Shown one piece after another: positions 51,101-63,200 of a stretch of 64,000 nt of DNA. The notes under the pieces were generated by a model. It made no database searches, was not told the DNA's origin, and saw only the letters and a program-made list of their open reading frames with translations. Position 1 is the first letter of the stretch; each line of letters begins with the position of its first letter. Both the position numbers and the translations under genes were made by a program. Origin of the DNA: JALOKP01 sp963800865 (GTDB lineage Bacteria > Acidobacteriota > Polarisedimenticolia > J045); NCBI GenBank assembly GCA_963800865.1, contig CAWDCL010000004.1, positions 3,205,295 to 3,269,294 on the forward strand, read 5' to 3'.

Positions 51101-54100
51101 CGACGTCGTTCAGTCCCGGGATCAGCGTGACGGACTTCGACCAGGTGCCGCCGTAGATGCTGAAGGTCGCCAGTTCGCCGTTGACCCGGACCGTCGCCGT
51201 GTGGTTCTGGTCGAGCAGGCCCGAGACCTGGATCACCGGGTTGGTGTCGGTGTAGGGGCTCGCCGGGATCCCCGTGACCGTCAGTCCATCCCGGATCTCG
51301 CTTTCCATGAACGTCCGGCGGTTGCGCGTCCAGTTCTTGAACTGCGCCTTGGTCAGCGGGTAAGTGTCGCTCCCGCCCGAGGGCGCGAACGCCGCATTGG
51401 GCATGCTGTCGATCAGCGCGTCCATCTGCGCCTGCGAGAACTCGTCGTCCATCAGCCTGCGGAGCCACCGCAGGTAGTAGGGTGCGAAGGCGTTGTGGCG
51501 GATCCACTTGCGGACGGCGTTGACGTTCTGCCGCCAGATCGTCTCGTTGCCGTCGGTCATGACCGCATCGAGATCCCACGGGATCAGCTGTGAGTTCCAG
51601 CCGTTTGGATCCGTCGGCGGGTTGAAGTAGATGTAGTAGTCGTCGCCCGTGTCGCGGTAGATCGCGCCTTCGCGATTCCCCATGACGGTGTGGACTCCGA
51701 AGAAGCCGGCCCACTCGTTCTCTTCGATCCGCGCCTCAACGCCGGCGGCGTATTCGTCACCCTCGCCGTGGTTGTTGAGCCAGTCGATCACGTCGATCAG
51801 GTCGTCCCAGTAGTCCTCTTCCTCGTTGTTCTCCTTGCTGTAGCCGTTTCTCCCGTTCACGTCCGTTCGGTAGGCATTCGGGTCCCAGCCTTCCCAGCGC
51901 AGGTCACCGTCGTGCTCGCCGCGGTAGAGGTTTCCGTCCCCGGTCGTGTTGCGCGGCGGTGTGACGCCGCCGTCCTGCGAGTCCAGGAAATCCCCTTCGA
52001 TCCGCTCCGCGGCGCAATACAACCCGTAGAAGCCGTCCGAACCGTAGCCGAACGTGTCGTAGTTGTGACCGGTGCTGCGGAACCGCGCCCAGCCCGTCAT
52101 CGGTGCCGGGATCCCGGCCTTGTTGAACAGCTCGTAGCCCATCTTCTGCCGCACCGGGAAGTGGCCCAGCAGCTGCAGCTTGTAAGTGGGGAAGCCGAGC
52201 ACGGAGGTGAGCGGGCGGTTCGAGGGGAAGTCGATCCGGAACGAGCGCGGCCAGATGTACATGCTGCTCTGGCCACGGTAGCGCTCGACGACGTTGTACC
52301 AGAGGTTCCCTGAGCCATCGATGAAGGTCGCGTCGAATTTCATCTTGCCGTCGATCTCCCCGGTCAGGCTCTCCTGCCAGGCGCGGTTCGCCTGCGTGAT
52401 GAGCATGTGGTAGACGGGGAAGTCGGTCGGCAGGACCTCGTTGGAGAACTTGCAGAGGAAGGTCTGCGACGGGTTCCCCTTCGCGTCCAGCGTCGAATGG
52501 TAGGCCGGAGCGACGCCGGTGTTGACTCCGTCGCCGGCGGAAATGTAGAAGTCCATCTGCTGGTCGTTCGCCTGGCCGGGTACGACCGCGGTGTACAGGG
52601 CGTTTCCAGCGCTGACGTCACCATGCGTCCCGTCGTCGTACATCGGCACGTCAATGTATGGGTTCGGGTTGACGAAGCTGACCTGCGCGTCCAGGCGGTA
52701 GTGCAGCGTGACCGACTGCGGCGCGCCTGCGTCGTCCAGTACCCGCGCCGTGATCGTCACCGACTGGTTGGGCTGCGGGATGACGGGCTGGTGGAGCGAC
52801 CTCGGAGATGATCGGCGCCGGGTTTGCCTCCCAGACGCTGTTGACGCTGGCCCGGCGTGCCGTATGTTCCGACCGACGCCTTCCAGGCCGCGGCAGCGGT
52901 GTTCGGGAGCGCCGGATTGATCAGTTCCAGCGACGGCCCGCCCCCGTCCGTCGAAGTCGGCCACTCGCCGGCGTCGTCGTATGTCGACAGTGTCGATGAC
53001 ATTCCGATAGTTGTCGGACAGCTCGACGGTCTCCCCGCCGTTCGACAGGTTGCCGCTGGTCCACGTCAGGACGGTGACCTCTGCGGGAATCGCCGGCAGC
53101 AGGGCACGCAAGGCCAGCGCGTCCTTGGCGAGGACGAGGTACTCCCCGGGGTCGAGCAGCGGTGCCGTCCGGGAACGTGTAGACGATCCCCTTGCTGATG
53201 ACCCACTTCGAGATGTCGAAGGCGACGGTGTCGTTGTTGTACAGCTCGAAGAAGTCGTACTGTTCGACTTCAAGGTAGGCGTTGTAGTTCAGCTCGTTGA
53301 TCACGACCTTCGGCGCGTGGTCGTAGTAGACCCAGGCGGCGCCGGCGAAGGGGGTGCCGGAGCCGTTCTGGATCCCGCCGGTGCTGCTCAGGACGACGTT
53401 CATGACCGACTGCGGGCGGGTCCGTGACGGTGAAGACGTACGGGCCGGCGCCGCTGCCCGTGAAGTTCGGAAGCAGGGACGCCGTTCACGGTGAGGTCGT
53501 CGGCCGAGACGTCGGTGACGGACTCGTTGAATGTGACGGCGATCTGGGTCAGCGTCGGTACGACCGCACCGTTCGGCGGGATTCGTGGCGGAGACCGTCG
53601 GCGCCGCACTGTACGTGCTGTTGCGAGCGCCCGGGGTCCCATGGGTGCCGATGGACGCGCTCCACGACGCCGCCGACGCTGTTGTCCAGCGCGGGGTTCT
53701 TCAGCTCGAGCGAGGGTCCCGAGCCGTCCGGGGAGAGCGGCCACGGGACAGCGTCGTCGTACACCAGCCCATCCACCTCGACGAGAGCTGGCGTTCAGCA
53801 GCGTAACCGGCTCACCCCCGTTGCTGAGCGCGTCGCCGTCAGGCCAGTCGTAGGGCGTCGAGTACCCGGTCGCGGCGAGCAGCTGGTCCGCATAGTGCGC
53901 GACCACGATGTATCCGCCCGCGGCGATCATCGTGTTCGCCGGGAACGTGTATCCGGCCGCCGAGTACCCCGAGAGCTTCCAGCCGCCGATGTTTACGGCG
54001 GTGGTTCCCGGGTTGTGAAGCTCGACAAACTCCTGCGCATCCTCCGTCCCGTCGGGGTCGGGGGTCGGGTCCAGCGGGTTGTAGTGGATTTCATTGATGA

Positions 54101-54191
54101 TGACCTGCTGAGCATAACCGACTGAGGAATAAGTAAGCCCAAAGGCCACAAGAACGCCCACCAGGGCCCAGCAGCTCCAGGTCCGCTTCAT
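45156..54191 (-). CDS. Giant secreted mosaic protein 2 with CotH kinase domain (many frame breaks)
   Basis: About 3,010 residues from ATG 54191 (MKRTWSCWALVGVLVAFGLT, a signal peptide; GGAGG upstream). Modules N to C: lamin-tail domain 54105-53760 (VIINEIHYNPLDP, EFVELHNPG); Ig-like 53590-53410; second lamin-tail 53350-52920; CotH-type kinase domain about 52480-51500 (RYRGQSSMYIWPRSFRIDFP, EGDFLDSQDGG, NEWAGFFGVHTVMGN, LIPWDLDAVM); Ig-like 51250-50700; right-handed beta-helix about 50650-49580 (FQHVFLSGAG, HYTIRKNLV, NQLIRNCMFADGGDD); then two rounds of Cys-rich, DNRLRE-like and SWRY-type beta-sandwich modules (49500-45660); and a dockerin-like end 45360-45190 (WGDANNANGVDMFDILCVLD, NGVVDNDDIQAMLDAYES). 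CotH proteins are protein kinases in spore formers; the substrate here is unknown. Frame changes cluster near 53790, 53460, 53170, 52800, 50840, 49940, 49170-48700, 47830, 47500, 46850 and 46710. Confidence 0.75.
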
Positions 54192-54256
54192 GATCCACCC
54201 TCCCCTTCCCTGCCTTCCCTCTCCCGATTCCATTTGCATGTCGCGCCGGCGCGGAT

Positions 54257-57200
54257 TCATGGCCGTTCCTCCACGCGCGGCGCGACCTTGTTGGGCGGTC
54301 GTCCGCGTTCCGTTGGTTCCCACTTGACGGGGATCGCCCCCTCGTTGGCCCGTGCGGTGAGGCTCGTTGCGAGCCTGTCGATCGCCGCACGATTGCCGCT
54401 GACGACCAGCTCCAGGAAGGCGCCGCTGCCGCGCATCGAAGAGGCTGCGAACAGCGCCACCTTGCCGGCCTTGCCGGTGTCGTTGCCGAGGGCCGTGAAG
54501 CCCTGCGCGATGCCGACCGCCTGGACGCTCTTGAGCGTCAGGCGCCCGCCGGAGCGGAGCGCCAGGTCGAGCCCCAGGATCCCGTCCGCGTCACGCAGCC
54601 CGAGGACGACCTTCCAGTCGTTCGTGCCCGCGACCCGGACCGGCGGTTCTGCCAGGTAGAGGACCGCCGGGCCGGTGCGCGGCGCGAGCGGAGTCTCGGC
54701 CGTCGCCGGGGCCGCGAGCGGCGCGAAGGGGCCCAGCTCCTCCTCGCTCGCGGCGGTCCAGTTCCCGGTGACGTCGCCGTACAGGATCCCGACGAAGTCG
54801 TCCGCCGAGAACGAGCCATTGACCGCCGGGTGCTGGTACTGCACCGGCTCGAATTGCCAGTCGGAGCCCTTCGCGATGGCGACCACGAAGTGGTCGCCCG
54901 TCTTCCCCATCGGCACGATCAGGCCCACTGCGTACTTGGCGATCGCCGAGGCGTCGAAGCTGGAGACTTCGCCGTTGTTGGTGACGTCCGCGGCGATGAA
55001 CTGGCGCGGGGTGAGGACGAGCATCTCGGCCGCCTGCCTCGCGGCCAGGACCGCGTCCTGCGACGACACGGTGGGCTGGAGGATCGTGTCGATCCGCCTG
55101 GGCGTCATCGTCACGTTGCCGAAGGCTCCGGCGAAGGCGTACCGGCCGTCGGTGTCGGTCGTTGCTTGTCCGCTGCTGGTGCCGGACAGCGCCACCGTGA
55201 CGCTCGGGACCGGCTTGGCCGGGTTGGACGGCTCCTGCCCGTCGTCGCTGTCACGGTAGAAGAGAGCCCGCCCGCCAACCGAGCAGAAGCCGCTCGAGAC
55301 GTGGCCGCAGGTCGGGCCGGCCTCGCAGGAATCGCTCGTGCAGTAGCTCTCGTCGTTGCAGTCGATGGCGCAGGTCTGGAGGACCCCGGCATCCAGGCAC
55401 GACGTCACCTGGCCCTCATCGATGCTCCCCCGCGTCAGGTAGACCGGCGACCCCTCGGGGGCCCCGCTCTTGACGCTGAACCGGATGTCGGCGATCGGGC
55501 CCTCGCCGGAGAACTCGGTCGTGCGGGCGAGCGAAATCAGGAGCCGCCCCGGCGGGGTTTCATTGAAGTTGAGGATGGCGCCCGTCGAGAGCGGGGTCGT
55601 CGTGACGTCCAGGACCTGCAACTGGTCCGGGTTGAACTCGACCGTGAGGTCCATCGCCAGGCCGGCCGCCGGCCGCGCGAGGACCGGGATGATCGTCTCG
55701 CTCCCGGCCACGCCGAGACCGTCGTCCGGCATGCTCAGCTGCGCCGTGCAGCCGACCACCTGGGCGCTGCCGTCGGCGCTTGTGCTGGGGACGCCGCCCT
55801 CGTTGAGGGAGTGCTCCGTCCAGTGCAGGGGCGTCGTGCCGCCCGCGCTGCCGAGCGCCTCGAGGTTGACCCAGAGGATCGTGCCGGAGCCGGCCATCGG
55901 GTTGGAGTCGAATAGCGAGATGTCCACCGTGCCCGGGAGCGTGACGTTGTAGGTGAGGCTCGCGGGCTCCGTCACCGGCGTCTTCCAGACCGCCGTCGCC
56001 CGGAACAGGGCCGGGTCGTAGGTGAACGCCAGGTCCATCGCGATCACGCCGTCGATCGTCGTGGCCGTGATCGGGACGAGGACGTCGCCGCCGGTCGCGG
56101 TGCTGACGGAGGCCGGCAGGGTCAGGTGCGCGCCGTTGGAGATGCAGGTGTTGAGGTAGGCGTCGCAGTGCTGGCCGGTCGGGCAGGCGTCGGCGTGGTT
56201 GCAGCTGTCGGTGGCCTCGTTGCAGGTGTCGGCGGTGCAGGTGATGTGTGTCATCGCAGTTGGGGGCGGTGCCGGGCTGGCAGCCCAGGGCTGACGTCGC
56301 AGGTCTCCGTGCCGTTGCACCACTGGCCGTCGTTGCAGGCGGTGTTCTGCGGTGCGAAGACGCAGGAGTCGGTGGTCTCGTTGCAGAGTCGGCGGTGCAG
56401 GCGATGCCGTCGTCGCAGGTGGGGGGGGTGCCGGACTGGCAGCCGAGGACGGCGTCGCAGGTTTCTAGGCCGTTGCAGTAGAGGGTGTCGGTGCAGGTGA
56501 GGGGGGTGCCCGCCGTGCAGGCGCCCCGCTTGGCAGCGTATCGGTCTGGCGTGCAGGCATCCCCGTCACTGCAGGCCGCGCCATCGGCCTTCGCCGGGTT
56601 GCTACACGCGCCGGTCCCGGATCGCAGGCCCCGACGTCGTGGCACGGTCGCTCGCCGTGCAGGTCACCGGTTGTGCCGGTGCAGGCCCCGCCTGGCACAG
56701 TGTCAACCGCGTGCAGAGGTTGCCGTCGTCGCAGGGCGATGTGTTCGGGGCGTAGACGCAGCCCAATAGCCGGGTCGCAGCGAATCCGCCGTGCACAGGT
56801 TGCTGTCGTTGCACGTGACCGCGTGTGGCTGATGCCCGTCGCCGGGTCGCAGGCGTCGGTCGTGCAGGCGTCACCGTCGTCAATGACGACACCCGCGTGC
56901 AGGCAGGTGTCGCCCGTCTCGTCGCAGCTGTCGGTCGTGCAGGCGTTCGAGTCGTCGCGTCGACCGCGGTCCCGGCCTGGCAGCCCAGCCCGCTGTCGCA
57001 GCTGTCCACCCCGTTGCAGTACAGACCGTCGTTGCAGACCACCGGGGCGTGACTGATGCCCGTCACCGGGTCGCAGGCGTCGATCGTGCAGGCGTCACCA
57101 TCGTCGATCACCACCGGCGTGCTGGCAGGTGTCGCCCGTCTCGTCGCAGCTGTCGGTCGTGCAGGCGTTCGAGTCGTCGCAGTCGACCGCGGTCCCGGCC

Positions 57201-60200
57201 TGGCAGCCCAGCCCGCTGTCGCAGCTGTCCACCCCGTTGCAGTACAGACCGTCGTTGCAGACCACCGGGGTGTGACTGATGCCCGTCACCGGGTCGCAGG
57301 CGTCGGTCGTGCAGGCGTCACCATCGTCGATCACCACCGCGGCGTGCAGGCAGGTGTCGCCCGTCTCGTCGCAGCTGTCGGTCGTGCAGGCGTTCGAGTC
57401 GTCGCAGTCGACCGCGGTCCCGGCCTGGCAGCCCAGCCTGCTGTCGCAGCTCTCCACCCCGTTGCAGTACAGACCGTCGTTGCAGACCACCGGGGCGTGA
57501 CTGATGCCCGTCACCGGGTCGCAGGCGTCGGTCGTGCAGGCGTCACCGTCGTCAATGACGACACCCACGTGCAGGCAGGTGTCGCCCGTCTCGTCGCAGC
57601 TGTCGGTCGTGCAGGCGTTCGAGTCGTCGCAATCGACCGCGGTCCCGGCCTGGCAGCCCAGCCCGCTGTCGCAGCTCTCCACCCCGTTGCAGTACAGACC
57701 GTCGTTGCAGACCACCGGGGTGTGACTGATGCCCGTCACCGGGTCGCAGGCGTCGGTCGTGCAGGCGTCACCATCGTCGATCACTACCGCGGCGTGCAGG
57801 CAGGTGTCGCCCGTCTCGTCGCAGCTGTCGGTCGTGCAGGCGTTCGAGTCGTCGCAGTCGACCGCGGTCCCGGCCTGACGCAGCCCAGCCCGCTGTCGCA
57901 GCTCTCCACCCCGTTGCAGTACAGACCGTCGTTGCAGACCACCGGGGTGTGACTGATGCCCGTCACCGGGTCGCAGGCGTCGGTCGTGCAGGCGTCACCA
58001 TCGTCGATCACCACCGCGGCGTGCAGGCAGGTGTCGCCCGTCTCGTCGCAGCTGTCGGTCGTGCAGGCGTTCGAGTCGTCGCAGTCGACCGCGGTCCCGG
58101 CCTGGCAGCCCAGCCCGCTGTCGCAGCTCTCCACCCCGTTGCAGTACAGACCGTCGTCGCAGACCACCGGGGTGTAACTGATGCCCGTCACCGGGTCGCA
58201 GGCGTCGGTCGTGCAGGCGTCACCATCGTCGATCACCACCGCGGCGTGCAGGCAGGTGTCGCCCGTCTCGTCGCAGCTGTCGGTCGTGCAGGCGTTCGAG
58301 TCGTCGCAGCCGACCGCGGTCCCGGCCTGGCAGCCCAGCCCGCTGTCGCAGCTCTCCACCCCGTTGCAGTACAGACCGTCGTCGCAGACCACCGGGGTGT
58401 AACTGATGCCCGTCACCGGGTCGCAGGCGTCGGTCGTGCAGGCGTCACCATCGTCGATCACCACCGCGGCGTGCAGGCAGGTGTCGCCCGTCTCGTCGCA
58501 GCTGTCGGTCGTGCAGGCGTTCGAGTCGTCGCAGCTGACCGCGGTCCCGGCCTGGCAGCCCAGCCCGCTGTCGCAGCTCTCCACCCCGTTGCAGTACAGG
58601 CCGTCGTTGCAGACCACCGGGGTGTGACTGATGCCCGTCACCGGGTCGCAGGCGTCGGTCGTGCAGGCGTCGCCGTCGTCGATCACCACCGCGGCGTGCA
58701 GGCAGGTGTCGCCCAGCCTCGTCGCAGCTGTCGTTCGTGCAGGCGTTCGAGTCGTCCAGTTGACCGCGGTCCCGGCCTGGCAGCCCAGCCCGCTGTCGCA
58801 GCTCTCCACCCCGTTGCAGTGCAGGCCGTCGTCGCAGACCAGCCGGGGTGTGGCTGACGCCCGTCACCGGGTCGCAGGCGTCGGTCGTGCAGGCGTCGCC
58901 GTCGTCGATCACCGCCGCCGGCGTGCAGGCAGGTGTCGCCCGTCGTCGTCGCAGCTGTCGATCGTGCAGGCGTTCGAGTCGTCCAGTCGACCGCGGTCCC
59001 GGCCTGAGCAGCCCAGCCCGCTGTCGCAGCTGTCCACGCCGTGCAGCACAGGCCGTCGTCGCAGACCAGCCGGGGTGTGGCTGACGCCCGTCACCGGGTC
59101 GCAGGCGTCGGTCGTGCAGGCGTCGCCGTCGTCAATCACGCGCACCGGCGTGCAGGCAGTGTCGCCCGTCCCGTCGCAGCTGTCGGTCGTGCAGGCGTTC
59201 GAGTCGTCCGCAGTTGACCGCGGTCCCGGCTGGCAGCCCAGCCCGCTGTCGCAGCTGTCCACCCCGTTGCAGTACAGGCCGTCGTCGCAGACCAGCCGGG
59301 GTGTGGCTGACGCCCGTCACCGGGTCGCAGGCGTCGGTCGTGCAGGCGTCGCCGTCGTCGATCACCACCGCGGCGTGCAGCCAGGTGTCGCCCGTCTCGT
59401 CGCAGCTGTCGGTCGTGCAGGCGTTCGAGTCGTCGCAGCGACCGCGGTCCCGGCCTAGAGCAGCCCAGCCCAGCTGTCGCAGCTCTCCACCCCGTTGCAG
59501 TACAGGCCGTCGTTGCAGACCAGCCGGGGTGTGGCTGACGCCCGTCACCGGGTCGCAGGCGTCGGTCGTGCAGGCGTCGCCGTCGTCATGACACGCCCGG
59601 CGTGCAGGCAGGTGTCGCCGGTCTCGTCGCAGCTGTCGTTCGTGCAGGCGTTCGAGTCGTTGCAGTTGACCGCGGTGCCGGCTGGCAGCCCAGCCCAGTG
59701 TCGCAGCTCTCCACCCCGTTGCAGTACAGGCCGTCGTCGCAGACCGCGGGCTATGGCTGACACCCGTCACCGGGTCGCAGGCGTCGGTCGTGCAGGCGTC
59801 GCCGTCGTCGATCACCACCGCGCGCGTGCAGGCAGGTGTCGCCCGTCTCGTCGCAGCTGTCGTTCGTGCAGGCGTTCGAGTCGTTGCAGTTGACCGCGGT
59901 CCCGGCCTGGCAGCCCAGCCCAGTGTCGCAGCTCTCCACCCCGTTGCAGTACAGGCCGTCGTCGCAGACCAGCGGGGTATGGCTGACACCCGTCACCGGG
60001 TCGCAGGCGTCGGTCGTGCAGGCGTCGCCGTCATCAATGACACGCCCGCGTGCAGGCAGGTGTCGCCCGTCTCGTCGCAGCTGTCGTCCGTGCAGGCGTT
60101 CGAGTCGTTGCAGTTGACCGCGGTCCCGGCCTGGCAGCCCAGCCCAGTGTCGCAGCTCTCCACCCCGTTGCAGTACAGGCCGTCGTCGCAGACCAGCGGG

Positions 60201-63200
60201 GTATGGCTGACGCCCGTCAGCGGGTCGCAGGCGTCGGTCGTGCAGGCGTCGCCGTCGTCGATCACCGACCGCCGGCGTGCAGGCAGGTGTCGCCCGTCTC
60301 GTCGCAGCTGTCGTTCGTGCAGGCGTTCGAGTCGTTGCAGTTGACCGCGGTGCCGGCCTGGCAGCCCAGCCCAGTGTCGCAGCTCTCCACCCCGTTGCAG
60401 TGCAGGCCGTCGTCGCAGACCAGCGGGGTATGGCTGACACCCGTCAGCGGGTCGCAGGCGTCGGTCGTGCAGGCGTCGCCGTCGTCGATCACCACCGCGG
60501 CGTGCGGACAGGTGTCGCCCGTCTCGTCGCAGCTGTCGTTCGTGCAGGCGTTCGAGTCGTCTGCAGTTGACCGCGGTGCCGGCCTGGCAGCCCAGCCCAG
60601 TGTCGCAGCTCTCCACCCCGTTGCAGTGCAGGCCGTCGTCGCAGACCAGCGGGGTATGGCTGACACCCGTCAGCGGGTCGCAGGCGTCGGTCGTGCAGGC
60701 GTCGCCGTCGTCGATCACCACCGCGGCGTGCAGGCAGGTGTCCCCAGCCTCGTCGCAGCTGTCGTTCGTGCAGGCGTTCGAGTCGTTGCAGTTGACCGCG
60801 GTCCCGGCCTGGCAGCCCAGCCCAGTGTCGCAGCTCTCCACCCCGTTGCAGTACAGGCCGTCGTCGCAGACCAGCGGCGTCCCGGGCTGGCAGGCGCCCG
60901 CGGCGCATGCATCCCCCGTGGTGCACGCGGTCCCGTCCTCGCAGGCCGAGCCGTCGAGTTTGATCGGATTCGAACACAGCCCGGTGCCGGGGTCGCACGT
61001 CCCGGCTTCGTGGCACTGGTCGAGGGCGGTGCACACCACCAGGCTCGCGCCCGTGCAAGTCCCGCTCTGGCAGCTATCGGTCTGCGTGCAGGCGTTCGTG
61101 TCGTCGCAGGAGGTGCCGTCGGCCTTCGCAGGATTCGAGCACAGGCCGGTACCCGGATCGCAGATCCCCGCGTCGTGGCACTGGTCGAGCGCCGTGCAGG
61201 TGACGCCGTAGCACAGGTCGAGCGCTCCCTGACACGCCCCGCCGGCGCAGACGTCGTTTACGGTCGCCGGGTTCCCGTCGTCACAGGGATCGGTGTTGTT
61301 GTCGTGCGCGCACGTGGCGGAGCCGAGGTCGGGGATCGCCGATGGGTCCGAGAGCCAGGTGGGGGCGTTGACGAGCGTCCCCGGTGCCGTCGGTGTCGCC
61401 CCCGTGTCGGCGACCGAGGTCCCCGAGCCCTCGTTCATCGCCCACCTGTGGCGCAATCCCGGGGCCGCCGCGACCTTGGCCCCCATGTAGCTCGTGAAGT
61501 CGGTCGGTGTCCACGCGTAGTCCCAGGTCCGGAACTCGTCGACCTTCCCGTTAAGGTAGGTTGTGCCGATGATGGCGCCGTTGCTGTCGCGGGCCACGCC
61601 CAGCCAGACCGCGTCCGTCGGGTACTTGTTGCTGATCGCAGCCGCGCCCCAGTCAGTGGTCGCGATGCTGTTGCTCTTGACCCCGTCGAGCCACAGCTCG
61701 AGCTGCTGGGTCGTGCGGTTGACCACCATGGCGACGTGGTGCCAGCCCGTCGGGAACGACACGGTCGTGGCGATGTCCTTCTGGAACCCGTTATCGGCCT
61801 CCACCGAAACGGCCAGACCGCCGTTGTACTGGATGACTACCTGAGGATTCGTTCCCTGCCGGCCCTGCCGGAGGATCCCGGTGTATTGCGCGGGGGCCAC
61901 GGTGTTGTCGATTGCGAACCAGCCTTCGATCGTGAAGCTGCCGTTCCCGAAGTTGGTGAGGTAGTTGACGGCCGTGGTGGCTCCGTCGTTCCCGAGATTC
62001 ACGTACTGGCTCGTGCCGTTGAGCTTGAGAGCCGCGTCGTTCGCGGCGTCGCACGAGTCGGTGGTGCAGACATTCCCGTCCTCGCACTGCGCCGCAGTGG
62101 TGCAGCAGCCCGCGATCGCGTCGTTAGCGCAGACGTTCCCGACACAGGAATCCGTCGTACAGGTGTTCGCATCGTTGCAGTCCGCCGCCGTCAGGCAGCA
62201 GCCAGATACCGGCACGTGCTGGCAAGCGTTCCCGGTGCACAGGTCCTCGGTGCAGACGTTCCCGTCGTTGCAGTCGGCGGCGGTGTCGCAGCAGTTGGCC
62301 ACTGGCTTGTGCTCGCAGAAGTTCGCGTCACCCAAATCTTGGATTCCGCTGCCCATCCACCCGCCGCCGCCGAAGTTGGTCAGCGTCCCGTTGTTCTGGA
62401 AGGGGGTCAGTGTCGTGTCGGTCGCCGTCGTCCCGGTCCCCTCGTCCAGGGCCCAGTGACCGATCAGGCCGGCGATGGTGTCGATCTCCCGCCACATCCC
62501 GTCCCGGATCTCTGCGGCCGTACGGGCGTAGTTCCACACGCGCGCCTCGTCCATCATCCCGCCGAAGTACCCACCCGGGTTCGCCCCGATGCTGTTCAGC
62601 GCCACGCCCAAGCCGAAGTGCTGGATGCTGTCATACCGCGGATCGACGCCAGGGTTCTGGGGACAGATCGCGGGATCGGTGCAGGTGGACACCGACCCGC
62701 AGACGGCCGTGGTCCCATTGGCCGCCGTGACCTCCACGCCGTCCAGGTAGAACCGCCAGCCCTTGCCCGCGGCCTTGTCGTAGGTCACCGCCACGTGGTG
62801 CCAGGTCTGGTCCGTAGCGCCGATCGTGGCGGAGCTGCACATCGGGTGGTTCTGGCCGGCCGTCCACCGCCGGCTGCCGTGTACTGCTCGAAGTCCGCCA
62901 CCAGCCGGCCGTCGCTGGCCAGTCCGAAGAAGTAGTTGCAGTCGACGTTGGAGTTGTCGCCCTCGCTGCGGCCCTTGGTGATCAGGGCCACGGCGGTTCC
63001 AAGGCCCCCCGTGCCGGTCGACGCGTTGGCGTTCCCCCACGTGGCACCGTCCCTTCGAATCCACGCTTCAAGCGTGAACGCGCTGGCCCCCAGTTGGTTC
63101 ACGCCCGCCGCGGCGCCCATCGTCACAAAATCGTCGGTCCCGTCGAAGTTGAGGGCCCCGGTGTTGGTGGCGGCCGGGCAGTAGTCGGTGGTGCAGGTCA

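Noticed and set aside
57056..58857. Long repetitive plus-strand frames over the tandem array (units like RAGVTIVDHHRGVQ)
   Set aside because: They mirror the 225-bp repeat, whose length is divisible by three, so all frames stay open. The Cys-rich minus-strand product matches the flanking protein and is the real one.
56830..60880. CRISPR array
   Set aside because: Repeats are 225 bp, contiguous, coding and without unique spacers.
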